64,000 nt of DNA from Embleya sp051903075 (GCF_051903075.1 NZ_CP182422.1:3596001-3660000), one strand, 5' to 3'. Positions 1 through 7,479 are shown, counted from the first letter of the stretch. Made by a program: numbers and translations. The notes: a model not told the origin generated them from the letters alone.

Positions 1-854
1 ACTTCTCGCTGCCGGTGACCAACGTCGAGGACCTGTGCGCGCCCGTGCCCACCCCCGACGGCTCGCTGGAGAACCTGCTGGCGGCCAAGTTCACCGATCC
101 CGGCGCCAAGGTGATCGTCTGGGACGAATACAACCGGCCCAAGGACAAGTCCACCTTCGCCAAGCTGATGGAGGTCACCCAGGAGTGGTCCATCGCCGGC
201 CGCCCGATCCCCGGCCTGCGCGCCCAGATAGCCCTGCAGAACCCGCCGTACCACCTCGGCCGCAAGATGCTCGTCTCGCGCAACAACATCGCCCAGGCCA
301 CCCGCTTCACCGCGTCGCTGACCATTCGTCCCGAGGACATCCCGGCCAACGAGTGGTTGATCGCCACCTACGGCCCGGTCGCCGAGACGGTACTGGAGTG
401 GTGGAAGAACGACATCGACGACGAGGGCCGCGACTGGATCACCAAGCGCACCCTGGAGCGGCTGATCAAGCTGCACCAACGCGACCTGCCGCTGGAGATG
501 GCCAAGGTCTACCTCGGCGACGGCGAATACGCGCCCGTGCCGCTGAACGCCCTGGAAGCCAGGTTCGCGGAGAACCCGGCCACCGGCCTCGGCGACATCT
601 CCGCCAACCTCGACGAATGGGTACGCCGACTCGACGCGGCCAACGAGGAATCCGGCGAGGGCACCGACGACACCGACATCGTGCACCAGGTGCTGGCCAA
701 CGCCGAGTTGTCCCAGCTGCGCGAACACATGGACACCGTCGCGCAGTTGCTCGCCGGCCTGCCGCCCAAGCTGCGCTCCAGCTATCTGGTCGGCCAATCG
801 GTGGACAAACAGCGCTTCTGGATCGAGGCGTTCGCGAAGATGCCGCGCCGCTGA
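1..854 (+). CDS. AAA family ATPase, C-terminal fragment (cut by window edge)
   Basis: The frame is already open at base 3, so the protein enters from outside the window and the in-frame GTG at 15 is probably not its start. What remains is about 283 residues. A hydrophobic strand ending in W-D-E-Y, about 30 residues in, resembles a Walker B box. The arginine-containing RPIPGLRAQIALQNPP stretch and the helical region after it fit the small domain of a MoxR-like AAA ATPase. The Walker A would lie outside the window. Such ATPases often work as chaperones with VWA-domain partners, but none is visible here. The gene ends 25 bp before the stop of the convergent DUF853 gene. The family call is moderate because only the C-terminal half can be read. 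Confidence 0.6.
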   Translation, partial: FSLPVTNVEDLCAPVPTPDGSLENLLAAKFTDPGAKVIVWDEYNRPKDKSTFAKLMEVTQEWSIAGRPIPGLRAQIALQNPPYHLGRKMLVSRNNIAQATRFTASLTIRPEDIPANEWLIATYGPVAETVLEWWKNDIDDEGRDWITKRTLERLIKLHQRDLPLEMAKVYLGDGEYAPVPLNALEARFAENPATGLGDISANLDEWVRRLDAANEESGEGTDDTDIVHQVLANAELSQLREHMDTVAQLLAGLPPKLRSSYLVGQSVDKQRFWIEAFAKMPRR

Positions 855-879
855 ACCCGGCCCCTCGTCGGCCCGCCCG

Positions 880-2436
880 TCAGCGTTTGCGGCGGGCGGT
901 GCCGAACAGGCTGCGGGTGATCTCCCGGCCGATCTGGGTGCCCATCGAGCGCAACATCGACTTCACCGCGGAGTTGCCCATCATCTGCTCGACCATCCCG
1001 GGCTTCGGCTTCTCCTCCCGGGCTCGCCCGCGCGCGGGTTCGTCGGGCTCGGACGCCTCCGCGGGTTCCGCGGGCGCCTGGGCCTGGGCCTGAGCTGCCG
1101 TCAGCTTCTCGAACGCCGACTCGCGGTCGACGGCGGTGCCGTACGTGGGGAACAGCGGCGAGTTCGCCACCAACGTCCGCATCGCCTCCTCCGGGATCGG
1201 CGCCATCAGCGACCGCGGCGCCCGCAGCCGGGTCCAGGCCACCGGCGTCGGCGCACCCTTCTCGCCGAGCACGGTCACCACCGCCTCGCCGGTGCCGGCC
1301 TGCGTGAGCACCTGCTCCAGGTCGTAGGACGAGCGCGGGAACGTGGACACGGTGGCCTTGAGCGCCTTCGCGTCCTCCGGCGTGAAGGCGCGCAGCGCGT
1401 GCTGGACCCGATTGCCCAACTGGGACAGCACGTCGGCGGGCACGTCACGCGGCGTCTGCGTGACAAAGAAAATCCCGACCCCCTTCGACCGGATCAGCCG
1501 CACGGTCTGGGTGATCGCGGTCAAAAACGCCTTCGACGCGCCCGTGAACAGCAGATGCGCCTCGTCGAAGAAGAAGACCAGGCGCGGTCGATCCGGGTCG
1601 CCGACCTCGGGCAGATCGTGGAACAGGTCGGCGAGCAGCCACATCAGAAAGGTGGAGAACAACTGCGGCTTGTCCTGTACCGCCGCGAGTTCGAGCAGCG
1701 AGACCACGCCCTGCCCGTCGGAGGTGGTGCGCAGCAGATCGGCGGTGTCGAAGGCCGGTTCGCCGAAGAACGCCGCGCCGCCGTTGTTCTCCAACGTGAT
1801 CAGCGCACGCAGGATCACCCCGGCGGTGGCGGCGGATAGACCGCCGATCCGCTTGAGCTCCGCCTTGCCCTGATCGTCCGTCAGGAACTGGATCACCGCG
1901 CGCAGGTCCTTCAGATCCACCAGTTCCAGGCCGCGTTGATCGGCGAAATGGAAGATCAGCCCGAGCGAGGATTCCTGCGTCTCGTTCAGATCCAGCACCT
2001 TCGCGAGCAGCGTCGGCCCGAAGTCGGTGATCGTGGCCCGGATCGGCACCCCGGTACCGATCCCGCCGAGCGCGTAGAACTCGGCCGGGCATCCGCCGGG
2101 TTGCCAGTCCTGACCGACCTCGGCCGCCCGCGCGGCGACCCGCTCCCCGGGCTCCCCCGGCGCGGAGATGCCGGAGAGGTCGCCCTTGACGTCGGCGAGG
2201 AAGACCGGGACGCCCTGCGCGGACAGTTGCTCCGCGATCAGTTGCAGCGTCTTGGTCTTGCCGGTGCCGGTCGCGCCCGCGACCAGCCCGTGCCGGTTGA
2301 GCACCCCGAGCGGGACACGCACCCCCGCCCGCGGGTACGCGGTGCCCGCGACGACGACGGCGCCCAACTCCACCGCGGGTCCGGTGAAGGTGTACCCGGC
2401 TGTGATGGTCGCGACGGTGTCGTCCTGCTCGGTCAT
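880..2436 (-). CDS. HerA-like DUF853 family ATPase
   Basis: A 518-residue P-loop ATPase. Walker A is GATGTGKT at residues 54-61, followed by the KTLQLIAEQLS helix and a VFLADVKGDLSGI segment characteristic of the DUF853/HerA-like family. A Walker B strand of the form LVFFFDEAHLLF lies near residue 290, and SQLGNRVQHALRAFTPED resembles the family's arginine-finger region. The C-terminal ~80 residues are rich in Ala/Glu/Pro and end in a basic helix. HerA-type proteins are hexameric DNA-translocating ATPases, but the role of the DUF853 branch is not established. It starts at the ATG at 2436 and is divergent from the small gene at 2605. Confidence 0.88.
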   Translation of the reverse strand: MTEQDDTVATITAGYTFTGPAVELGAVVVAGTAYPRAGVRVPLGVLNRHGLVAGATGTGKTKTLQLIAEQLSAQGVPVFLADVKGDLSGISAPGEPGERVAARAAEVGQDWQPGGCPAEFYALGGIGTGVPIRATITDFGPTLLAKVLDLNETQESSLGLIFHFADQRGLELVDLKDLRAVIQFLTDDQGKAELKRIGGLSAATAGVILRALITLENNGGAAFFGEPAFDTADLLRTTSDGQGVVSLLELAAVQDKPQLFSTFLMWLLADLFHDLPEVGDPDRPRLVFFFDEAHLLFTGASKAFLTAITQTVRLIRSKGVGIFFVTQTPRDVPADVLSQLGNRVQHALRAFTPEDAKALKATVSTFPRSSYDLEQVLTQAGTGEAVVTVLGEKGAPTPVAWTRLRAPRSLMAPIPEEAMRTLVANSPLFPTYGTAVDRESAFEKLTAAQAQAQAPAEPAEASEPDEPARGRAREEKPKPGMVEQMMGNSAVKSMLRSMGTQIGREITRSLFGTARRKR

Positions 2437-2604
2437 GCGCTCCTCCGCTCACCGGGATCCGGGAAGCGAATACACCGATAGCGCAAGAAATATCCCGATT
2501 GCCCCGGCGGATCGGCCATCCGAGCCGACCCGATCCGCGACGCCGCTCCCTCGCTTCGGCACGGGGTGGGGGTTCGGGGACCACGATCCCGGTAGGCTGA
2601 GCCT

Positions 2605-2901
2605 GTGATCTTCAAGCGGATCGGTGACGGCAAACCGTACCCGGACCACGGGAGGTCGGGTGCCCGGCAATGGGCCGACATCGCCCCGCGGCCCGTGCGT
2701 CTGGACCAACTCATCACGACGAAGCGGCAACTCGACCTCGACACGCTGCTCGCCGAGGACTCGACCTTCTACGGCGATCTCTTCGCGCACGTCGTGAAAT
2801 GGCAGGGCGACCTGTATCTGGAGGACGGCCTGCATCGCGCGGTCCGAGCCGCCCTCCAACAACGCCAGGTGCTGCACGCGCGCGTGCTCGAACTCGGCTG
2901 A
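2605..2901 (+). CDS. Small conserved actinobacterial protein, possibly VapB-type antitoxin-like
   Basis: A 98-residue protein from a GTG at 2605. The sequence reads as one compact domain (RPVRLDQLITTKRQLDLDTLL, then FYGDLFAHVVKWQGDLYLEDGLHRAVRAAL). This closely resembles a small Streptomyces protein commonly found just upstream of a LytR_C-domain gene, as here. Database annotation sometimes calls these VapB-like antitoxins, but no PIN-domain toxin is adjacent, so I do not infer a toxin-antitoxin function. Upstream 168 bp separate it from the divergent DUF853 gene. Existence of the gene is well supported; function is not. Confidence 0.75.
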   Translation: MIFKRIGDGKPYPDHGRSGARQWADIAPRPVRLDQLITTKRQLDLDTLLAEDSTFYGDLFAHVVKWQGDLYLEDGLHRAVRAALQQRQVLHARVLELG

Positions 2902-3046
2902 GCACGCAACCTCGGCGGCCCGATCAGGTGGTCGTCACGAGTACGGCCGTGCCCGGATACGCAAGGTGCCAGGTCGGCGCTAACCTCGACTCCATGGCGA
3001 CCGGGACCACGGCCATGCCGTGCAGGAGGAGGACGGGGGCACACCG

Positions 3047-3646
3047 ATGAGCATGCTCACTCCCCGCGGCATGGGAGGCCAGTACAAGATCACTGGCAAG
3101 CTGTATCCGCGGATGACGCGGCGCAGGCGACGCATGCCCGTGGTGATCGCGATCGTGGTCGGCCTGGTGGTCCTGGCGACCGCCGGCTGGGGTGTGTACC
3201 ACTTCACGTCCGACGACGGCGGCACCGCCGCGGCCTGCCCCTCGCCCACCGCCTCGGCCCCGCCGCCCACCCAGGCCGCGCCCCTGCCCGAGCCCAAGAC
3301 GATCACGGTGAACGTCTACAACGCCACCAAGCGCACCGGCCTGGCCAAGACCGTCGCCGAAGCGCTCAAGACGCGCGGATTCACCATCGGCAAGGTCACC
3401 AACGACCCGCTGAACGCGCCGATCGCGGCCACCGCCGAAATCCGCCACGGCTTCCCCGGCGCCACCCCCGCGAAGGTCGTCGCCGCCCAGGTCGCGGGCT
3501 CCACCGACAAGGAGGACCAGCGCACCGACGGCTCGGTGGACCTGGCCATCGGCGACGCGTGGACCGACCTGGCCACCCCGGAGGCCGCCGCGGCCATCCT
3601 GTCCCCGCCACCCCCGCCCCCGCCCAGCCAAACCCCCGGCTGCTGA
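3047..3646 (+). CDS. LytR_C domain membrane protein
   Basis: 199 residues from ATG 3047, behind an AGGAGGA tract about 14 nt upstream. An in-frame GTG at 3020 would place the start before that ribosome site, so 3047 is preferred. The basic N terminus (to about residue 28) is followed by one transmembrane segment at about 29-47 and a Pro/Ala-rich linker. The extracytoplasmic domain at about 85-185 begins ITVNVYNATKRTGLAKTVAEAL, typical of LytR_C, and the tail is proline-rich. LytR_C modules occur on cell-wall proteins of Gram-positives, often linked to LCP ligases, though there is no LCP domain here. Two hairpins follow the stop codon. Confidence 0.85.
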   Translation: MSMLTPRGMGGQYKITGKLYPRMTRRRRRMPVVIAIVVGLVVLATAGWGVYHFTSDDGGTAAACPSPTASAPPPTQAAPLPEPKTITVNVYNATKRTGLAKTVAEALKTRGFTIGKVTNDPLNAPIAATAEIRHGFPGATPAKVVAAQVAGSTDKEDQRTDGSVDLAIGDAWTDLATPEAAAAILSPPPPPPPSQTPGC

Positions 3647-3660
3647 CCCGAAGCCCCGCT

Positions 3661-3742
3661 GCCGCCCCACCCCAAAGGGGCGGCAGCCCCGCCAGGCCCC
3701 CGAAAACGCCAAAGGCGCCACCCGGAATCCGGATGGCGCCTT
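3661..3742 (+). terminator. Tandem hairpins downstream of the LytR_C gene
   Basis: Two hairpins lie after the LytR_C stop. The first pairs GCCGCCCC (3661-3668) with GGGGCGGC (3677-3684). The second pairs AAGGCGCCA (3712-3720) with TGGCGCCTT (3734-3742) and has a T-rich stretch after it. They separate the chromosomal gene from the att repeat that begins at 3750. Confidence 0.7.
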
Positions 3743-3749
3743 CGTCTTA

Positions 3750-3811
3750 CAAGAGCGGTAGCGGTGGGATTTGAACCCACGGATAGCTTGCACCATCACA
3801 CGCTTTCGAGG
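3750..3811. repeat. attL: Left attachment site repeat of the AICE (tRNA-Ser 3' half)
   Basis: This 62-bp stretch is identical to 17059-17120. It contains the 3' half of tRNA-Ser (anticodon loop through acceptor 3' strand, minus-strand sense), but to the right the sequence diverges at 3812, where a tRNA 5' half would be needed. It is therefore the displaced chromosomal 3' end of the gene left behind when the element integrated. The exact crossover point within the 62 bp cannot be told from sequence. Left/right naming follows the window, not the element's own convention. Confidence 0.93.
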
Positions 3812-3906
3812 TCTGCGTCCGGCCGTCCGCCGCAGGCCAGGGTCCTCCCCACCTACCCGGAACCACCCCGACCGGGCCACGCTGAACGCCGCTGAACGCC
3901 CACGAA

Positions 3907-3927
3907 TGAGACCGCAACTGAGACCAC
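3907..3927 (+). repeat. Candidate integrase arm-type site, left copy
   Basis: Two TGAGACC words separated by 5 bp, followed by AC. A 21-bp sequence differing by one base occurs at 16985-17005 in the same orientation. Each copy sits about 55-95 bp inside an att repeat, where tyrosine integrases bind arm sites. Two tandem GCTGAACGCC decamers at 3881-3900 lie between this site and the att repeat. Function is inferred from position. Confidence 0.5.
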
Positions 3928-4036
3928 TGTGACTGACACGGGTGTTCGACCGTCCGATGTACCCGCCCTCTGTGAACCGAATGGTCGCACGACGTCAGCA
4001 TCCATAAATGCCGGACGAGCTTCACAGAACCCCGGC

Positions 4037-4042
4037 TATCCT
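4037..4042 (+). promoter_or_regulatory. Candidate -10 box for a leaderless transcript of the HEPN-like gene
   Basis: TATCCT ends 6 nt before the GTG at 4049 and no Shine-Dalgarno lies between them. That spacing puts the transcription start at or next to the start codon, as in leaderless actinomycete mRNAs. No clear -35 hexamer is visible. Confidence 0.4.
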
Positions 4043-4048
4043 TGCGGT

Positions 4049-4795
4049 GTGACCAAGAAAGCTAGCCAATGGTGGCTTGACGGAGACTTGAACGAGATAT
4101 CTGTAGATGGATGCGGGTGGCACCCAATAAATGATGCCGACCGAGAATTAATCGCGCGCTCTAATAAATCTTTCGAGCATGCGGAGTACCGCCTCGACAA
4201 CAATCAGAATGAGTATGATCGGATCGATGCAGTACTAGCTCTAAAGCGGGCCATGGATACGCGCCTAGGGCACCTAGATTCGATCTACGGATTCTCCCAG
4301 TATCCGACCGCAAGAAGCCACGGATGGTTGGCACTGCTGGAAAGCTGGGGTTTCATTAAGCAGCGGACCTTGCGACGCCTACGGCGCCTACGTAATTCGG
4401 TCGAGCACGATGGCGCACAACCGCCCACACTTGACGAATGCGATGACTACCGTGAGGTGATGTGGTGGTTTCTGAAGGGCACATCCGGCCTATTGACTCC
4501 TATCATCGATTTTGAGTTCCGCTCCAATCACGGGCCCGAGCGTGGCTCCTGCACTTTTTCGTACAATCCCCTAGGAATCGAGCTCATAGCATCATTCCTA
4601 CCAGAGCGCCTTTCAGATACCCCATTGCCGAACTGGATTGAACTGGAAACACTTCCGGCAATTGCTCGTGCTCATCAAAACGCGCAAACACCAGTCGAAG
4701 TACCGGCGGAGGGAACCTATTATGTCTGCGCCATGCTAAGAGGGTCGCCATCCGTTGACCCGTTTTTGAAGATCGCAATGGAGCAAATCTCATAG
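4049..4795 (+). CDS. HEPN-like domain protein, AICE cargo
   Basis: 248 residues from GTG 4049; the frame stays open upstream to 3929, but that stretch reads as non-coding. A helical region at about 55-145 contains R115-N116-x3-H120, the R-N-x3-H form of the HEPN ribonuclease motif, inside LRRLRNSVEHDGAQPPTLDECDDYREVMWWFL. HEPN proteins are mostly metal-independent RNases, common as toxins and in defence systems. The C-terminal ~100 residues match nothing I recognise. Base composition is close to 50% GC with frequent A/T-ending codons, against about 70% in the flanks, so it was probably acquired separately. There is no obvious antitoxin partner. It converges on the Nudix gene. The family call rests on motif and helix context only. 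Confidence 0.6.
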   Translation: MTKKASQWWLDGDLNEISVDGCGWHPINDADRELIARSNKSFEHAEYRLDNNQNEYDRIDAVLALKRAMDTRLGHLDSIYGFSQYPTARSHGWLALLESWGFIKQRTLRRLRRLRNSVEHDGAQPPTLDECDDYREVMWWFLKGTSGLLTPIIDFEFRSNHGPERGSCTFSYNPLGIELIASFLPERLSDTPLPNWIELETLPAIARAHQNAQTPVEVPAEGTYYVCAMLRGSPSVDPFLKIAMEQIS

Positions 4796-4868
4796 GATTG
4801 CTATTTGGTCTCAGCAAGGTTTCAAATAGCGCTCGCTTTCTCTCGCGAGCATTTACGGTCTCGACAGT

Positions 4869-5297
4869 TCAGAACAACTGCTTTCCATCATGAGCGCGGA
4901 TCACAGGAGCAGGCCCCTTTGCGAGTGCATCTGAAATCCGAACAGCAAATGCCTCAGGCATCAGACTGGGCATCTCAGCAGGATGCGCCCATCGGAAGTC
5001 ACTGACTTCGTCATTCAGGGTAAGATCACCACCAAGGTTTCGACAGCGGAAGACCAGGGCCACCACGCCCAGCGCCATGTTCTTGTAGACCCCTGTGAGA
5101 GCGATTGGCTCGACTTCCAGCCCTGTTTCCTCGCGCATCTCACGCACAAGACCACGCTCGATGGTCTCGTGCAATTCAAGCACACCGCCAGGGGCCTGCC
5201 ATTCGCCATTGTCCCGACGCTTAATAAGCAGACAACGACCCGCTTCGTCAACGAGGACACCGGCCACGCTCACGGAGTGGAGCGCGGGCATCGTCAT
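4869..5297 (-). CDS. Nudix hydrolase of the AICE regulatory operon
   Basis: 142 residues. The Nudix box is complete at residues 38-60: G38-x5-E44-x7-R52-E53-x-R55-E56-E57-T58-G59-L60, which builds the metal site for hydrolysing nucleoside-diphosphate-linked substrates. The substrate cannot be read from sequence. I chose ATG 5297 because it overlaps the TGA of the phosphatase gene (ATGA) and has GGAG just upstream; ATG 5291 is a possible alternative. It is third in the operon GntR, PP2C, Nudix. Nudix genes recur in AICEs near regulatory genes, where their role in element control is unclear. Confidence 0.85.
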   Translation of the reverse strand: MTMPALHSVSVAGVLVDEAGRCLLIKRRDNGEWQAPGGVLELHETIERGLVREMREETGLEVEPIALTGVYKNMALGVVALVFRCRNLGGDLTLNDEVSDFRWAHPAEMPSLMPEAFAVRISDALAKGPAPVIRAHDGKQLF

Positions 5298-6052
5298 TCT
5301 CCAAAGCCGAAGAGAGAGCAATATGCGACGGTGGCGTCATCGTGTGGCTTGCCTCTGAACTTACCTGTCGGTGTCTGCTGCTCGGCTTCCCGAACTGCTG
5401 CGACAACGGCGGAAGGGCCAGCTGTCTCAAGTTCGTCAAGGAGTTGACTCCACCCCCATCCGTATCGCTCGACAAGGCGCGAAATGCCGTCCGTCATAAC
5501 CGCGACACGGTGCACGTCGGTTGCCGAAACAGATCCGGTGACCGCGTGCTTCGCTGCTTCTGGTTTCGTACTCGCGACCCAGAAACCGCCCGGCTGATTA
5601 CGGACCTCTTGGAGGATTTCGCGAGTGTACCCCGGGAGGTGCGCGGTCGCGTCGTCGTTGATGGGGCGAACATCGCCCGACGTCGTCTCGATCACGATCG
5701 GGGAGTCGCACAGCACGAGGTAGTCAACCAAGCCGCTGCGGTTGCGGAGCAGGGCTACGGTAGATGATGGACTGTTGGGGTTGGACAGGTCGCAGGTATC
5801 GCTATGAAGGTCGCAGATGGCTGCGATGGCGTCGGCCAGGATCTCGCTCAGCGGTGCGCCGTCGTCCGTGATGAGCCGGGCCGAAAGTTGGGCGGCTAGC
5901 CGGCTCACCACCCACGGGACGTCGTGGATGCAACCGGTGTCCAGGCCGTTCGCGGTCGCGCCGTCGAGCACGATGACGAATCGTTCGCTGGCCACGACAT
6001 AGTCATCGTTGATGCCGCCGGGGGACGGCTCACTGATGTGGCTGACCTGCAA
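5294..6052 (-). CDS. PP2C-like protein phosphatase domain protein
   Basis: 252 residues from a TTG start at 6052, supported by GGGAAG about 8 nt upstream and a 12-nt gap from the GntR stop. The fold signature is PP2C/SpoIIE-like: FVIVLDGAT near residue 30, SSTVALLR near 97, VMTDGISRLVERYGWGW near 187, and a terminal KPHDDATVAY near 238 supplying the last metal-binding aspartates. PP2C enzymes dephosphorylate Ser/Thr residues. No kinase gene lies in the element. The stop overlaps the Nudix start, implying coupled translation. A phosphatase in the repressor operon suggests signal-dependent control of the element, but that is inference. Confidence 0.75.
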   Translation of the reverse strand: MQVSHISEPSPGGINDDYVVASERFVIVLDGATANGLDTGCIHDVPWVVSRLAAQLSARLITDDGAPLSEILADAIAAICDLHSDTCDLSNPNSPSSTVALLRNRSGLVDYLVLCDSPIVIETTSGDVRPINDDATAHLPGYTREILQEVRNQPGGFWVASTKPEAAKHAVTGSVSATDVHRVAVMTDGISRLVERYGWGWSQLLDELETAGPSAVVAAVREAEQQTPTGKFRGKPHDDATVAYCSLFGFGE

Positions 6053-6064
6053 GGTTCTTCCCGT

Positions 6065-6832
6065 CTACTCGGGTGCGGCGAATTCGTAGCAGAACACGTG
6101 GCTGTCTCCGGACACCACGGACTCAAGCACTTCGAGCGGCCCGCTTGCCCCGAAGGCGATGCGCCGCAGCTCGGCGACGGGCGTCCCAGGAGTGAGCCGC
6201 AGCCCCTGCACCTCGGCCGGTGTGGGCATCCGGATTCGGATCTCTTCCCGGAAGCGCTCAAGTGTGAGCCCCTTCTCCTCCAGCCGGGCGTAACTGCCGC
6301 CCGGTCCGGTGTCCGGCGTCCGGATCGCCGTGTCTTCAACGATGTCCAGACGGTAGTAGCTGTCGGCAAGCTGAGTCGGCGTGTCGCCCACCCAGTTGCG
6401 GCGTCGGCGCACGAAGACCGTGGCGCCTGCATCCACGCCAAGCCACTCGGCGATCCACTCGGGTGCCGGCACGTCGGCAAGCTCAAGAACCTCCTGCCCC
6501 CACTTCAACCCCTGCCGCTCGATCTCGGCTTCGAAAGCCGCCTTGCCGTCGGCGCGGGTCTGGCGCGAGAACCGGTGGGACCCGAGTCGGATGGTGGGCG
6601 GCTGCCGCTTCACGTAGACGCCCTTCCCCCTCTCGGCGACCACAAGGCCCTCTTCCTTCAGGAGCCGCACGGCCTGCCGCGCCGTGGCCGGAGCCGTTCC
6701 GAAGCGTCCTACCAGCATCTTTTCCGAGGGAAGCGCGTCACCGGGCGCCAGACGCCCGCTCGTGATCTCTTCCCTGAGTTCGTCAGCGATCTGCCGCGAC
6801 GGAGAGCGCGGGTCGGTCGGATCAATGGCCAT
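6065..6832 (-). CDS. GntR family transcriptional regulator (KorSA-like)
   Basis: 255 residues. The N-terminal winged helix at about 1-75 (SRQIADELREEITSGRLAPGDALPSEKMLVGRFG..ARQAVRLLKEEGLV) is followed by a UTRA-type effector domain. ATG 6832 is preferred because the family starts MAIDPTDPRSPS and an AGGATGG sits at suitable spacing; ATG 6841 has no ribosome site. In AICEs such as pSAM2 a GntR protein (KorSA) represses transfer and replication genes. Here two mirror-image operators flank the divergent promoter region just upstream. It heads the GntR-PP2C-Nudix operon. Confidence 0.88.
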   Translation of the reverse strand: MAIDPTDPRSPSRQIADELREEITSGRLAPGDALPSEKMLVGRFGTAPATARQAVRLLKEEGLVVAERGKGVYVKRQPPTIRLGSHRFSRQTRADGKAAFEAEIERQGLKWGQEVLELADVPAPEWIAEWLGVDAGATVFVRRRRNWVGDTPTQLADSYYRLDIVEDTAIRTPDTGPGGSYARLEEKGLTLERFREEIRIRMPTPAEVQGLRLTPGTPVAELRRIAFGASGPLEVLESVVSGDSHVFCYEFAAPE

Positions 6833-6850
6833 GCACGCCATCCTAGGCGA

Positions 6851-6864
6851 CTTCACTAGTGAGG
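6851..6864. promoter_or_regulatory. GntR operator, copy 1
   Basis: CTTCACTAGTGAGG, an inverted repeat centred on ACTAGT, 19 bp upstream of the GntR start. Its exact reverse complement occurs at 6907-6920, with 56 bp between centres. Site and arrangement fit autorepression by the adjacent GntR protein. Confidence 0.65.
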
Positions 6865-6865
6865 T

Positions 6866-6895
6866 ATTGCGGTCTCGCACTCCGTGGCGCTACTG
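6866..6895 (+). promoter_or_regulatory. Candidate rightward promoter of the AICE transfer operon
   Basis: TTGCGG at 6866-6871 and TACTGT at 6890-6895, spaced 18 bp, resemble an HrdB-type promoter reading toward the transfer genes. It lies between the two GntR operators, and the second operator would sit just downstream of the transcription start. Confidence 0.4.
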
Positions 6896-6906
6896 TCACA
6901 CCACTG

Positions 6907-6920
6907 CCTCACTAGTGAAG
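6907..6920. promoter_or_regulatory. GntR operator, copy 2
   Basis: CCTCACTAGTGAAG, the exact reverse complement of the site at 6851-6864. Its position downstream of the candidate rightward promoter suits repression of the transfer operon. Confidence 0.65.
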
Positions 6921-7209
6921 CAGTGAGCCACAGAACTATGCACGTCAGAACACGCGATCTGCCAGGGAAGACGGCTTCGGCCGTACGCCCGTAAGCGCCG
7001 GGACAGCTCGGTCCTTGAGAACTCAACAGAGTGACGAACGAGATCGAAACGAGTGTTTTTGGTCCTCGGCGCGCGCCATGACGGGTGCGTCGGGGGCCAC
7101 GGCCACTCGTCTCTGAAGACGGGGCACACCGACGTGTGCCGGGGCGCCCGACGACTTGCCGGAAGGCGAGCGCCCCGTGGGTCGCAACTCCGACATGGGG
7201 AGTACGACC
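6921..7209 (+). other. Long untranslated leader of the transfer operon
   Basis: About 290 bp with no convincing gene. It contains CCTTGAGAACTCAACAG at 7013-7029, identical to a motif in the rRNA operon leader at 31122-31138. Two stem-loops follow: GGCACAC (7123-7129) with GTGTGCC (7134-7140), and GGGGCGC (7141-7147) with GCGCCCC (7170-7176). The combination looks like a structured leader with an antitermination or processing element rather than plain spacer. Confidence 0.5.
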
Positions 7210-7479
7210 GTGAGAACCATTGTGAACGGCCGTCTGGCCGTGACCAGCTTCGAGTTCACCGAGTTGGCGCTGGGCGTCGACCCGGAACTGTTCCTCGGAG
7301 TCGACGGGGAGTCCGCCGAGGAGCAGGCGGCCCGGGTCGATGCCGCGTGCGACATCCTGACCGTGCTGCGGCGCGAGGAGCCCGAGTTGGCCGAGTACGC
7401 CGAGCAGTTGCTGTGCGAGTCCGCTCGGGTGCTGGTCATGCCGAGTCGTCGCTTCGTTGCTCGGCGGTGGGCCGCGTGA
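7210..7479 (+). CDS. Small AICE protein of unknown function
   Basis: 89 residues from GTG 7210, which has GGGGAG 7 nt upstream. ATG 7195 is in frame, but that ribosome site would then lie inside the gene. The protein is acidic and predicted helical (EEQAARVDAACDILTVLRREEPELAEYAEQLL), with no membrane segment or metal-site motif. It is the first gene of the rightward operon, and its TGA overlaps the next start (GTGA). No family recognised. Confidence 0.65.
   Translation: MRTIVNGRLAVTSFEFTELALGVDPELFLGVDGESAEEQAARVDAACDILTVLRREEPELAEYAEQLLCESARVLVMPSRRFVARRWAA

Noticed and set aside
2605..2901. A VapBC-type toxin-antitoxin module
   Set aside because: The small protein resembles ones sometimes labelled VapB, but no PIN-domain toxin is adjacent.
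3020..3046. Upstream GTG start for the LytR_C gene
   Set aside because: It would place the AGGAGGA ribosome site inside the coding region; ATG 3047 fits better.
3757..3830. A tRNA-Ser gene at the left att site
   Set aside because: Only the 3' half matches; the sequence diverges in the anticodon stem at 3812 and no 5' half follows. It is an att remnant.
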